From assembly GCF_030159255.1 (NCBI RefSeq), contig NZ_BSCT01000017.1:62001-126000 (forward strand): a DNA stretch of 64,000 nucleotides, in the 5' to 3' direction. The translations under genes were made by a program, and so were the position numbers. Shown in pieces: positions 48,931-56,224 of the stretch. This stretch comes from Bradyrhizobium sp. SSBR45G. Lineage in GTDB: Bacteria > Pseudomonadota > Alphaproteobacteria > Rhizobiales > Xanthobacteraceae. How positions within the stretch are numbered: position 1 is the stretch's first letter; each line of letters starts with the position of its first letter. The notes below the pieces were generated by a model. The model worked only from the letters and a program-made list of their open reading frames with translations, was not told the DNA's origin and searched no databases.

Positions 48931-49977
48931 ATGTTGGCGGATCGCATCGAGGCGAAATGGATCGACGCATTCTGCGAGATCTTCGAGCGTTGTGCCGTGA
49001 AGGCGGGTGATACCGCCGCGATCCTGTCCGAGACGCAGTCGCGCGCGCTTAACGTCCATCTGGCGGAATTGGCGCTGCTGCGCATGGGCGCGCGGCCGTT
49101 CCATGTGGTGGTGCCGACCCCGCGCAACCCTCATCCCGTTCCGGTGCGCTCGACCGGTGCGTCCGAAGCCATTGGCAAGCTCGGCCCCGTCGTGACCGCG
49201 CTCCAGCAGGCCGGCTTCGTCGTCGACTGCACCATCGAAGGCCTGATGCACGCGGTGGAGACGCCGGAGATCCTCAATGCCGGCGCGCGCATTCTCGTGA
49301 TCTCCAATGAGCATCCCGAGGCGCTGGAGCGCATGCGGCCTGATTCCGCGCTGGAGAAGCGCGTCCGCGCCGCCGCCAAGATGCTGCGCGGCACCAAGCG
49401 CATGCGCGTGACCTCCAAGGCCGGCACCGATCTCGACGTGATCATGGAGGGCGCCTCCACCGTCGGCGTCTGGGGCTGGACCGACCGTCCCGGCACCTTG
49501 GCGCATTGGCCGGGCGGCATCGTCGTCAGCTTCCCCAAGAGCGGCTCCGTCAACGGCACCATCGTGATGGCGCCCGGCGACATCAACCTCACCTTCAAGC
49601 GCTATCTGAGCTCGCCTGTGACGATGACGATGCGCGACGACTACATCACCGCCTTGGAAGGCGAGGGCGCCGACGCCGCGATGATGCGCGCCTATCTCGC
49701 CTCCTGGGGCGACCGCGAGGCCTATGCCGTGTCGCATGTCGGCTGGGGCATGAACCCCGGCGCGCGCTACGAAGCGCTGACCATGTACGACCAGCGCGAC
49801 ACCAACGGCACCGAACTGCGCGCCGTCCCCGGCAACTTCCTGTTCTCCACCGGCGCCAACGAATTCGCCGGCCGCTACACGGCGGGGCACTTCGACCTGC
49901 CGATGATGGGCACCACGATCGAGCTAGATGGCACAGCCGTCATCAAGGACGGCGTGCTGCAGGACGTGTTCGGGTAG
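48931..49977 (+). CDS. NicX-like protein (2,5-dihydroxypyridine 5,6-dioxygenase / M29-like family)
   Basis: 348 residues from ATG 48931 with GGAGG upstream. The length and motifs resemble NicX: SKAGTD (about 162), RPGTLAHWP (about 186), GDINLTFKRY (about 216), HVGWG (His269), GNFLFSTG (about 301) and HFDLP (His320, Asp322). In NicX the equivalent two His and one Asp hold the catalytic Fe(II); that match is from memory of the family. NicX opens the ring of 2,5-dihydroxypyridine. Here it closes a transporter operon, pointing to a ring compound as substrate, but an aminopeptidase-like annotation is the usual alternative and the real substrate is unknown. Confidence 0.78.
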   Translation: MLADRIEAKWIDAFCEIFERCAVKAGDTAAILSETQSRALNVHLAELALLRMGARPFHVVVPTPRNPHPVPVRSTGASEAIGKLGPVVTALQQAGFVVDCTIEGLMHAVETPEILNAGARILVISNEHPEALERMRPDSALEKRVRAAAKMLRGTKRMRVTSKAGTDLDVIMEGASTVGVWGWTDRPGTLAHWPGGIVVSFPKSGSVNGTIVMAPGDINLTFKRYLSSPVTMTMRDDYITALEGEGADAAMMRAYLASWGDREAYAVSHVGWGMNPGARYEALTMYDQRDTNGTELRAVPGNFLFSTGANEFAGRYTAGHFDLPMMGTTIELDGTAVIKDGVLQDVFG

Positions 49978-50015
49978 TTCTCGCGTCCGTATTTCACGCA
50001 TATCTGTTCCACAGG

Positions 50016-50067
50016 CGGTGCGCCCCCCCTCCCTCTTGCGGGGAGGGGTCGGGGGTGGGGGTCCCCG
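50016..50067 (+). repeat. GC-rich palindromic repeat, copy 1
   Basis: About 52 bases running from CGGTGCG through CTTGCGGGGAGGGG to GTCCCCG. It matches the reverse complement of 50294-50344 with a few differences. Lies about 40 bases after the NicX-like gene. Confidence 0.8.
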
Positions 50068-50141
50068 AACTTCGCTTTCCGCCACGAAAGCTGAGCTAAA
50101 ATCCTCGGGCTCGCTGTTAGTTTAAGTTGACGACCTCACCG

Positions 50142-50217
50142 CGTCATTGCGAGCCCAGCGAAGCAATCCAGAGCCACGCCCACCACCCTGGATTGCTTCG
50201 CTGCGCTCGCAATGACG
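50142..50217. repeat. Long palindromic repeat (hairpin)
   Basis: Perfect 13-bp arms CGTCATTGCGAGC (50142-50154) and GCTCGCAATGACG (50205-50217), with further pairing inside (GCGAAGCAATCCA against TGGATTGCTTCGC). The CATTGCGAGC...GCAATGAC palindrome is a familiar intergenic repeat in alphaproteobacteria (recalled). Confidence 0.85.
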
Positions 50218-50293
50218 GCTCGTGTTTCCGAGCAGCGGTGATATCCGCATGGTCCGTTGAAGCGCCTGCGCAATCAACGCCGCTCGGTGCCCC

Positions 50294-50344
50294 GGGGACC
50301 CCCGCCCCCGACCCCTCCCCGCAAGGGGGAGGGGAGCGCACCGT
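50294..50344 (-). repeat. GC-rich palindromic repeat, copy 2 (inverted)
   Basis: Reverse-oriented copy of 50016-50067. Together they form a very large inverted pair that encloses the hairpin at 50142-50217. Confidence 0.8.
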
Positions 50345-50408
50345 GATCGCAGGCGGCAGGTCGCTTCAAACGACGAGGTGCGCTCGCGTCCCGTTGCGCT
50401 CCAATGTG

Positions 50409-50444
50409 TTCCGAAAAAAATAAATTACTTGCCATTTTTCGGAA
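50409..50444. repeat. AT-rich palindrome TTCCGAAAAA...TTTTTCGGAA
   Basis: Perfect 10-bp arms at 50409-50418 and 50435-50444 around a 16-base AT-rich centre. It could be a bidirectional terminator-like hairpin or a protein site. It stands out from the surrounding GC-rich DNA. Confidence 0.55.
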
Positions 50445-50640
50445 TTCATGGTTCTCTCTCGCCATCCCGCCTCACTGCGGAGCAACTGTGCTTTTGAGGT
50501 AGGCCGGCGAACGACCGGCCTCAAGGCTGGCGCGAGACGCGCCCCCGCCTTCGGCGGCTGAAGGCCTTGACCCCGTCCGCTCGCCGTCCTGTTGGCTTGG
50601 CATGCACTCGGTCGTGGACCGAGCGCAGTGTGGCGCTCGA

Positions 50641-51606
50641 TCAGTTCATTACAACGCGCGGCTGCTTGGGATTCCATTTTTCGCCGCGGGCGATCATCGT
50701 ATTGAGGATGATGATCAGCTTGCGCATACAGGCGATGAGGGCAACTTTCGGCTCTTTGCCCTTGGCGATGAGGCGTTCATAGTAGGTCTTGAGCACCGGA
50801 TTATGCTGCGTCGCTGCCCCGAGGCAGGGAAGGAACAGGCCGTTTCTCACCCAGCGCCGACCTCCCTTGATGTAGCGCTCGCCTCGGCGCTTGCCGCTGT
50901 CGTCGTCGTAAGGGGCAACACCGATCAGGGCAGCGGCGATCCTGTCACTCACCTTGCCGAGCTCCGGCGCTCCTGCGATGAGGAGCGCGGAGGTCATGGC
51001 GGCAAGCCCCGGCACACTTTCAATGATCTCGGCGCGCTCGGCAAATTCCGGCGTCGCCTTGACCCTGGCGAAGATCGCAGCCTCGAGCTTCGCAAGCTGA
51101 GCCGCGAGCGTCTTCAACACCTGGGAATGGGCCTTCTGCGCCAATCCCGGCACAACATGCTCGGTCTGGTTCTGCAAACGGGTTTTCAGATCCATCAGAT
51201 TCTTGCGCGCTTTCACCAGCCCCGCCAGTTCCTCGCGTGCAGCATCGTAGGTCTGGCTCGGTGCCTCGTCGAACGTCCCAGCGAACCAGGCGATCATCTC
51301 TGCGTCGATCGTGTCGTTCTTCGCCAGTCGACCCGCCGACAGGGCGAAGCTGCGAACCCGTTTGGGATCAACGATCCGCACCTCTATCCCGGCCTCGCGC
51401 AGCGCCTTGGCCCATTCGCGCTCATAGCCGCCGCTGGCCTCCATGACGGCCTTGGTCACCTTGTGCTTGCGAAGCAAGGCCACCAACTGGCGATGCCCAA
51501 GCGAACTGCTCGGAAATGTCTGCCGTACTCCGAGTTTCCGAATGCAGCCGTCCACCTTGTCCTTGGCCACATCGATGCCAGCGACACCATTTGCGATCTG
51601 TGTCAT
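50641..51606 (-). CDS. IS110-family transposase (DEDD recombinase)
   Basis: 321 residues from the ATG at 51606 (GGGAG upstream in the transcript); the frame is open 15 codons further. The N-terminal RuvC-like part has GIDVAKDKVD, VMEASGGYE and NDTIDAEM, which carry the acidic catalytic residues, and the C-terminal Transposase_20 part has ESVPGLAAMTSALL and GVAPYDDDSGKRRG with the conserved Ser. IS110 enzymes move without typical terminal inverted repeats and are guided by a structured RNA from a non-coding end. The frame is intact, so it may be active. It lies between repeat-rich stretches and disrupts no recognisable gene. Confidence 0.93.
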   Translation of the reverse strand: MTQIANGVAGIDVAKDKVDGCIRKLGVRQTFPSSSLGHRQLVALLRKHKVTKAVMEASGGYEREWAKALREAGIEVRIVDPKRVRSFALSAGRLAKNDTIDAEMIAWFAGTFDEAPSQTYDAAREELAGLVKARKNLMDLKTRLQNQTEHVVPGLAQKAHSQVLKTLAAQLAKLEAAIFARVKATPEFAERAEIIESVPGLAAMTSALLIAGAPELGKVSDRIAAALIGVAPYDDDSGKRRGERYIKGGRRWVRNGLFLPCLGAATQHNPVLKTYYERLIAKGKEPKVALIACMRKLIIILNTMIARGEKWNPKQPRVVMN

Positions 51607-51740
51607 CGTCCACTCCCTTCCTTGCCTTGTATGGGCTCGAAGCCCTTGCAACTGTTCGGGTTGAGGAAGATCACCGGAGCTGTCCCTCGCTCTGATACAG
51701 GCTCTGCCGCGTTTGGGGCGTTACGGGCTCAGATCCAGCG

Positions 51741-51767
51741 ACGGGCGGTTTTGCGAGAACCGCCCGT
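51741..51767. other. Perfect hairpin in IS110 5' flank
   Basis: ACGGGCGGTT (51741-51750) and AACCGCCCGT (51758-51767) form a 10-bp perfect stem with a 7-nt loop, 135-160 bp upstream of the transposase start. It may be part of the element's guide (bridge) RNA or just a host repeat. Confidence 0.45.
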
Positions 51768-52031
51768 TCGCGCATTCTGGCAGATCTGGCGTACACAAGG
51801 GGCGTTGCGCGCGATCGTCACGACACGCGGGGCGGGGAGCGATGGCCGCGAGAGATCGCAGCGTCTTCTTGCGAGGGCGCGGACGAACGATCTGACGCGG
51901 ACGGTCAAGTCGCGTGGTCCTGGCCTCCCGACGCTGAGGTCAAGTTCGCGCTGGTGCTGAGGCATCACGTGGATGACGGTGGCCAACGAGCCGGCGCACC
52001 GGGGAGATCGCGAAGCAGCCGTAAGCCCATC

Positions 52032-52138
52032 GCGCAGGGAAGGCCGGGCGTTTCCGGCTGCACCTGTGGTACCTGCCGCCTGCATTCTTGTTAGCAGGCG
52101 GGCCGCAGGCGTCAGCCGACGCCTGGCCTTCCCTGCGC
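52032..52138. repeat. Palindromic element with 14-bp arms
   Basis: GCGCAGGGAAGGCC (52032-52045) and its exact complement (52125-52138) enclose 79 bases. Elements with arms of this type recur between genes in Bradyrhizobium-type genomes (recalled); copy number was not checked. Confidence 0.75.
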
Positions 52139-52254
52139 CCTCTGCATTGCAAGAGGGACGATCAGATCGCAGGCCTCGGGCGCAACACGCCGCGAGAACG
52201 AGACATCGTGCCAGCCGCTGTTTGAACCGTGTATCCGACCCACCCACGACTGTC

Positions 52255-52306
52255 GTCCCGGACAAGCCATGACGCGCGCCAGCGCGTCGCGGCGCCGATC
52301 CGGGAC
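52255..52306. repeat. Palindromic intergenic repeat
   Basis: Arms GTCCCGGA (52255-52262) and TCCGGGAC (52299-52306) with GC-rich pairing inside (GCGCGCCAGCGCGTC). A related short palindrome GTCCCG...CGGGAC lies near 52384-52400. Confidence 0.6.
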
Positions 52307-52461
52307 CCATACGCCGCAGCAGAGGTTGTCTTGCGAGACGTCAACGACCAGCCTGCCTCAAACCACTCCCTGGGGGTATGGGTCCCGTCGTTCGCCGGGA
52401 CGACGGCGGTGCTTGTTGATGCAGTCGCGATCAACATTTGCGAGAAGCTACAACCCCGCTG

Positions 52462-52604
52462 CCGTAGGGTGGGCAAAGCAGCCGCCCGCAGGGCGGTTGC
52501 GTGCCCACCGTGCATCCGCGGATGTTGAGCGAGGTGGTGGGCACGGCGCGCGCGAGAGCTTAGCTTACGACGCGCAGCGTGCCGCGCCTTTGCCCACCCT
52601 ACGG
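52462..52604. repeat. Palindromic intergenic repeat with 16-bp arms
   Basis: CCGTAGGGTGGGCAAA (52462-52477) and its exact complement (52589-52604) enclose a GC-rich segment with an internal pair GTGCCCAC/GTGGGCAC. It ends 22 bases from the stop of the leftward 3-hydroxyacyl-CoA dehydrogenase gene and may stabilise or end that transcript. Confidence 0.8.
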
Positions 52605-52625
52605 TCCCCGACGATACGCGTCGCC

Positions 52626-53612
52626 TCAATCCACCACCGGCGGACGGGCCAGCTTGAAATGCCGGAGCATCTCGACCAGCGCGCCGAGCCGCTGCTCGCG
52701 ATACGCGGCGACATCCATCCCGGAATAGTCGAGGAATCCCGCGCCCGTGCGCAGGCCGATGCGGCCTTCGGCCATGTTGCGCTCGATCACGTCAGGCGCG
52801 CGATAGCGATCGCTGCCCAGCGCGCCTTCGAGATAACGGCTGGCGTAGTAGAGGATGTCGCCGCCGCCCCAGTCGATGAACTCGAGCAGGCCGAGCACGG
52901 CGTAGCGGAAGCCAAAACCGTAGCGGATCGCCTTGTCGATCTCCTCGGCGCTGGCGACACCTTCGCCGACCATGCGCGCCGCCTCGTTCATGGCGAGCGC
53001 CTGGATGCGCGGCACGATGAAGCCCGGCGTCGCCGCGCAGACCACCGGCACCTTGCCGATGCCTTCGAGCAGCGCCTTCAACCGCGCCGTCACGTCGGGA
53101 TCGGTGGCCTTGCCCGGCGAGATCTCGACCAGCGGAATCAGATAGGCCGGATTGAGCCAGTGCGCATTGAGGAAGCGCGCTGGGTTCTCGATCGCACTGG
53201 AGAGATCATCAACCAGAATCGTCGACGTCGTCGAGGCGATGATCACCTCGGGCGCGACCGCGCGCGACGCCGCACCGAGCACCTCGCGCTTGAGGTCCAC
53301 GATCTCCGGCACGCCCTCGAACACCAGCGTGGTCCCGCCAAGCACATCGCTGCTCGCGCTGGCCGGCGCGACGGCGACCTTGCCCATCAGCCTGTCCGCG
53401 TCGGTCGCCTGCAGCATCCCGAGCCGCGCCAGCGTCGCAAACGTCGCGCGGATCTCGCCAAGCGCATCGCTCTCCAGCCTGGCGAACTCTTCAGCCGTGC
53501 GCGGCTTGATGTCGATCATTGTCACCGGATGGCCGGCATAGGCGAAGGCCACGGCGATGCCGCGGCCCATGCGGCCGGCGCCGAGGCAGGCGATGTGACC
53601 GCGCGCGCTCAT
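52626..53612 (-). CDS. 3-hydroxyacyl-CoA dehydrogenase (3-hydroxybutyryl-CoA type)
   Basis: 328 residues. NAD motif GAGRMGRGIA (about 11-20), acidic D at the end of beta-2 (MIDIK), catalytic HWLNP region (about 156) and the two-domain layout of HbdA/PaaH enzymes; C-terminal GFGFRYAVLGLLEF and GFLDYSG are typical. It oxidises a 3-hydroxyacyl-CoA to the 3-oxoacyl-CoA. Last gene of the leftward operon; its ATG overlaps the stop of the opine-dehydrogenase-family gene by 4 bp. Together with the CoA ligase and acyl-CoA dehydrogenase it fits beta-oxidation-like steps after aryl-CoA ring opening. Confidence 0.92.
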   Translation of the reverse strand: MSARGHIACLGAGRMGRGIAVAFAYAGHPVTMIDIKPRTAEEFARLESDALGEIRATFATLARLGMLQATDADRLMGKVAVAPASASSDVLGGTTLVFEGVPEIVDLKREVLGAASRAVAPEVIIASTTSTILVDDLSSAIENPARFLNAHWLNPAYLIPLVEISPGKATDPDVTARLKALLEGIGKVPVVCAATPGFIVPRIQALAMNEAARMVGEGVASAEEIDKAIRYGFGFRYAVLGLLEFIDWGGGDILYYASRYLEGALGSDRYRAPDVIERNMAEGRIGLRTGAGFLDYSGMDVAAYREQRLGALVEMLRHFKLARPPVVD

Positions 53613-54703
53613 GCCGCAAATCCCTCGCGCAGCAGCGCCTGCAGCGCGGTCCGATCGAGGCCGCCGAGGCCGAGGCTCTCGAGCGTGCGTCCCGTCGCCA
53701 TGAAGTCCTCGCCGCAGATGGCGCCACCGATGGCAAGGAAGGCGCGGGCGAGCGGTGTCGATGTGCAGGTCAGCTCGGCGGCCGAGATCAGGAACGACAG
53801 GCCGAGCCTGAGATCCTCGCGCATGTAGCGATGCTGCGTCAGCACCAGCTGCTCGCGCCAGTCACCGGAATCGGTGAGCCGGTCATGCGAGCCGCGGCCG
53901 TACATCCAGATCTCACCCTCCTTGGCATAGTGATGCGCCAGCGGGAAATGCGGCGCGCCATAGCCGAGCGCCTCGCGCACCGCGATCCGCTCGGCATCGA
54001 GCGCATCGGTGACGCGGCGAATGGAGGGCTGCGTGCCCTCCTTGTGAATGTCCCAGCGCTCGAAATGCTCGATCGGTCCCGCGTTCATCACGATCAGCGG
54101 CGGATGGATGATGCAGCCGGCATTCATCAGCGCGCCGGACAGCGCGTCACCGCAGGGTTCGATCACGCCGGGGAAGGCGCGGCTGATGACGGCGAGCGCG
54201 TGCTCGGCCGTCTTCGAAGGAAACACGCCGACCGGCAGCCGCTTGGCGCGGATCGTGATCGCGACCTCGAACGGGCCGTGCTTGCGCGTCAGCCAGGGCA
54301 GGGTGCCAGTCTCCGCGTAGCTGACCTCAGCTGTGTTGCCGGCGTCACGCGCGGCGGCCGCGAAGATCATCGTGCCGAACGTCGCCGGCGGCAGGAACAC
54401 GACCTGGCCATCGGCGAGATGCGGCGCCAGTTGGCGCGCGATGTCGGCTTGCGCGAAGGCCGGCGCCGGACAGAGGATCAGCTCGGCGCCCCGGACGGCC
54501 TCGCCGACGTCGGTCGTGACCAGCGCGAGCCTGGCCTCATGGCGTCCGTTGACGTCCTTGACGATGATCGTCGAACCCGCCGCTCTGTGCTGCGCGACGG
54601 CCTCCGCATCACGGCGCCAGAACCGGACCTCGTGACCTCCCAGGGCGAAATCGCCTGCGGCTGCGAACGAGCCATTGCCGCCGCCGAGCACTGCTATCTT
54701 CAA
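53609..54703 (-). CDS. NAD/NADP octopine/nopaline dehydrogenase family protein
   Basis: 364 residues from TTG 54703, with AGGGAG about nine bases upstream. The N-terminal Rossmann motif is GGGNGSFAAAGDFALGGHEV and the C-terminal domain has the family's HPPLIVMNAG and HHYAKEGEIWMYG. Family members reductively join an amino acid and a keto acid or do the reverse. Placement inside a tight aryl-CoA operon (12 bp after the ligase, overlapping the next gene) is odd; it may act on an amino- or imino-intermediate. Reaction unknown. Confidence 0.85.
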   Translation of the reverse strand: MKIAVLGGGNGSFAAAGDFALGGHEVRFWRRDAEAVAQHRAAGSTIIVKDVNGRHEARLALVTTDVGEAVRGAELILCPAPAFAQADIARQLAPHLADGQVVFLPPATFGTMIFAAAARDAGNTAEVSYAETGTLPWLTRKHGPFEVAITIRAKRLPVGVFPSKTAEHALAVISRAFPGVIEPCGDALSGALMNAGCIIHPPLIVMNAGPIEHFERWDIHKEGTQPSIRRVTDALDAERIAVREALGYGAPHFPLAHHYAKEGEIWMYGRGSHDRLTDSGDWREQLVLTQHRYMREDLRLGLSFLISAAELTCTSTPLARAFLAIGGAICGEDFMATGRTLESLGLGGLDRTALQALLREGFAA

Positions 54704-54715
54704 GAGCGCAACTCC

Positions 54716-56221
54716 CTATCGGTCATCTGGCATCTGGCGCAGTAGATGGTGCTGTACCTTGCCGAGCGCGGTGCGCGGCAGGTCGTCGACAAAGATGATG
54801 TCGCGCGGCACCTTGAAGCGCGCGAGCTGCGCCTGCAGATGCGCGCGCAGAGTCTCGGCGTCGAGCGCGCAGCCCGTGCGTTTGACGACGAACGCCACCG
54901 GCACCTCGTCCCAGCGCGGGTCGGGCCGGCCGATCACGCCGCACTCGACCACGTCCGGATGTTCGCCCAGTACGCGCTCGATCTCGGCGGGGTAGACGTT
55001 CTCGCCGCCCGAGATGATCATGTTGTTCTTGCGCTCGAGCACGAAGAAGTACCCGTCCGCATCGCGCTGCGCGATGTCGCCGGTGCGGTACCAGCCGTCA
55101 TGGATGGCCTGCTGTGTCGCTTTGGCGTTGCCCCAATATTCGAAGAACAAATTGGGCCCGCGCACCGCGATCTCGCCGGCCTTGCCCGCCGGGAGCTCAT
55201 CGCCGTCGCGGTCGATGATCTTGGCCTGGCAGCACAGCCCGGGCAGGCCGGTCGAGCCGGTGCGCGAGAGGTCGCCGCCGAGCCGCGTGTAGACCGCGAT
55301 CGGGCAGGTCTCGGTCGAGCCGTAGACCTGCAGCACCGGCACGCCGCGTGCGGTGATGCGATCGATCAGTGCCGGCGGCACGATGCTCGAGCCGGTCGAG
55401 ACAGCCTTCAGCGACGACAAATCTGCGGTGGCCCAGCCCGGATGCTCGGTGACGGCCTGGATGGTCGCCGGCACCAGCACCGTCAAGGTCGGCCGTTCGT
55501 TGACGATCGCCGCGAGCGTGGAGTCCGGCGTGAAGCGCGCATGCAAGGTCACAGTGGCGCCGTGATGCAGCGCCGGCGTGGTCTGGATGTTGAGGCCGCC
55601 GACATGGAACAGCGGCAGCACCGTCAGCACGTGATCGTCGGAGCTGAGGCCATGCATATGCTGGCTCATCACCCCATTCCACAGCAGCGCCTCCTGCCGC
55701 AGCACCGCGCCCTTCGGCCGGCCCGTCGTGCCCGACGTGTAGACGATCAGCAGCGGGCAGGAGAGATCGATGTGCGGGTTGCGATCGTCGCCATGGCCGC
55801 GGGCCAGCAGTTCCTCGATGTCGGGTCCGTTGGCCGGCGCGAAGTCGAGGCCGACGGGCACGGTCTCCGGGGGCAGCTCGACGAGCACCGACGCAAACGC
55901 TTGCTCCAGCACCAGCACCTTGGCGGCGGCATCGGTGAGGATGAAGACCTGCTCGGCCACCGCAAGCCGCCAGTTCAGCGGCACCAGGATCGCGCCGAGC
56001 CGCGCGCAGGCATAGAGCAGGACCAGATAGTCCGGCCGGTTGAGACTGAGGATCGCGACGCGGTCGCCGCGCCCGACGCCGAACTCGGATTTCAGCGCCC
56101 GCGCCATTTTGGCGATGCGGTCACTGAAGTCGGCATAGCTCAGCGTCGCGCCTTCGAAGCGGATCGCCGGCTTGTCCGGCGTGAACGCGGCGTTGCGCTC
56201 GATCAGGCTGCAGAGGTCCAC
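54716..56221 (-). CDS. AMP-forming acyl/aryl-CoA ligase
   Basis: 501 residues from GTG 56221. P-loop YTSGTTGRPKG (about 160), YGSTE (about 293), GWYRTGD (about 375), hinge and C-terminal LPRTALGKVQ with the catalytic Lys. It activates a carboxylic acid as acyl-AMP and then CoA thioester. In this locus a benzoate- or anthranilate-type acid or a ring-opened aliphatic acid is likely; substrate residues cannot be read. It starts 3 bp after the acyl-CoA dehydrogenase stop. Confidence 0.92.
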   Translation of the reverse strand: MDLCSLIERNAAFTPDKPAIRFEGATLSYADFSDRIAKMARALKSEFGVGRGDRVAILSLNRPDYLVLLYACARLGAILVPLNWRLAVAEQVFILTDAAAKVLVLEQAFASVLVELPPETVPVGLDFAPANGPDIEELLARGHGDDRNPHIDLSCPLLIVYTSGTTGRPKGAVLRQEALLWNGVMSQHMHGLSSDDHVLTVLPLFHVGGLNIQTTPALHHGATVTLHARFTPDSTLAAIVNERPTLTVLVPATIQAVTEHPGWATADLSSLKAVSTGSSIVPPALIDRITARGVPVLQVYGSTETCPIAVYTRLGGDLSRTGSTGLPGLCCQAKIIDRDGDELPAGKAGEIAVRGPNLFFEYWGNAKATQQAIHDGWYRTGDIAQRDADGYFFVLERKNNMIISGGENVYPAEIERVLGEHPDVVECGVIGRPDPRWDEVPVAFVVKRTGCALDAETLRAHLQAQLARFKVPRDIIFVDDLPRTALGKVQHHLLRQMPDDR

Positions 56222-56224
56222 GCT

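Larger units (their letters stand above)
49978..50640. other. 663-bp gene-free region with palindromic repeats
   Basis: Contains an inverted pair of GC-rich repeats (50016-50067, 50294-50344), a long hairpin (50142-50217), an AT-rich 10-bp-arm palindrome (50409-50444) and hairpins at 50501-50521 and 50607-50623 that may belong to the IS110 element. Open frames here are repeat translations. Confidence 0.7.
50480..51790 (-). mobile_element. IS110-family insertion sequence, ends not defined
   Basis: Approximate extent only. The transposase is flanked by structured non-coding DNA: hairpins 50501-50521 (AGGCCGG arms) and 50607-50623 (CTCGGTC-GTG-GACCGAG) on the 3' side, and 51741-51767 on the 5' side. 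No terminal inverted repeats or target duplication were identified, as expected for IS110. Boundaries are a guess. Confidence 0.4.
51607..52625. other. 1019-bp gene-free region with repeats
   Basis: No supported gene. It holds the 5' non-coding flank of the IS110 element (to perhaps 51790) and at least three palindromic elements (52032-52138, 52255-52306, 52462-52604). Long open frames on both strands are shadows or repeat translations. Confidence 0.65.

Noticed and set aside
50127..50423. 98-codon open frame (+)
   Set aside because: It translates the CATTGCGAGC palindrome and GC-rich repeat, giving a repeat-derived peptide rather than a gene.
50602..51960. 452-codon open frame (+) over the IS110 region
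   Set aside because: Antisense to an intact transposase with all catalytic motifs.
52269..53828. 519-codon open frame (+)
   Set aside because: Runs through intergenic repeats and antisense to the 3-hydroxyacyl-CoA dehydrogenase gene.
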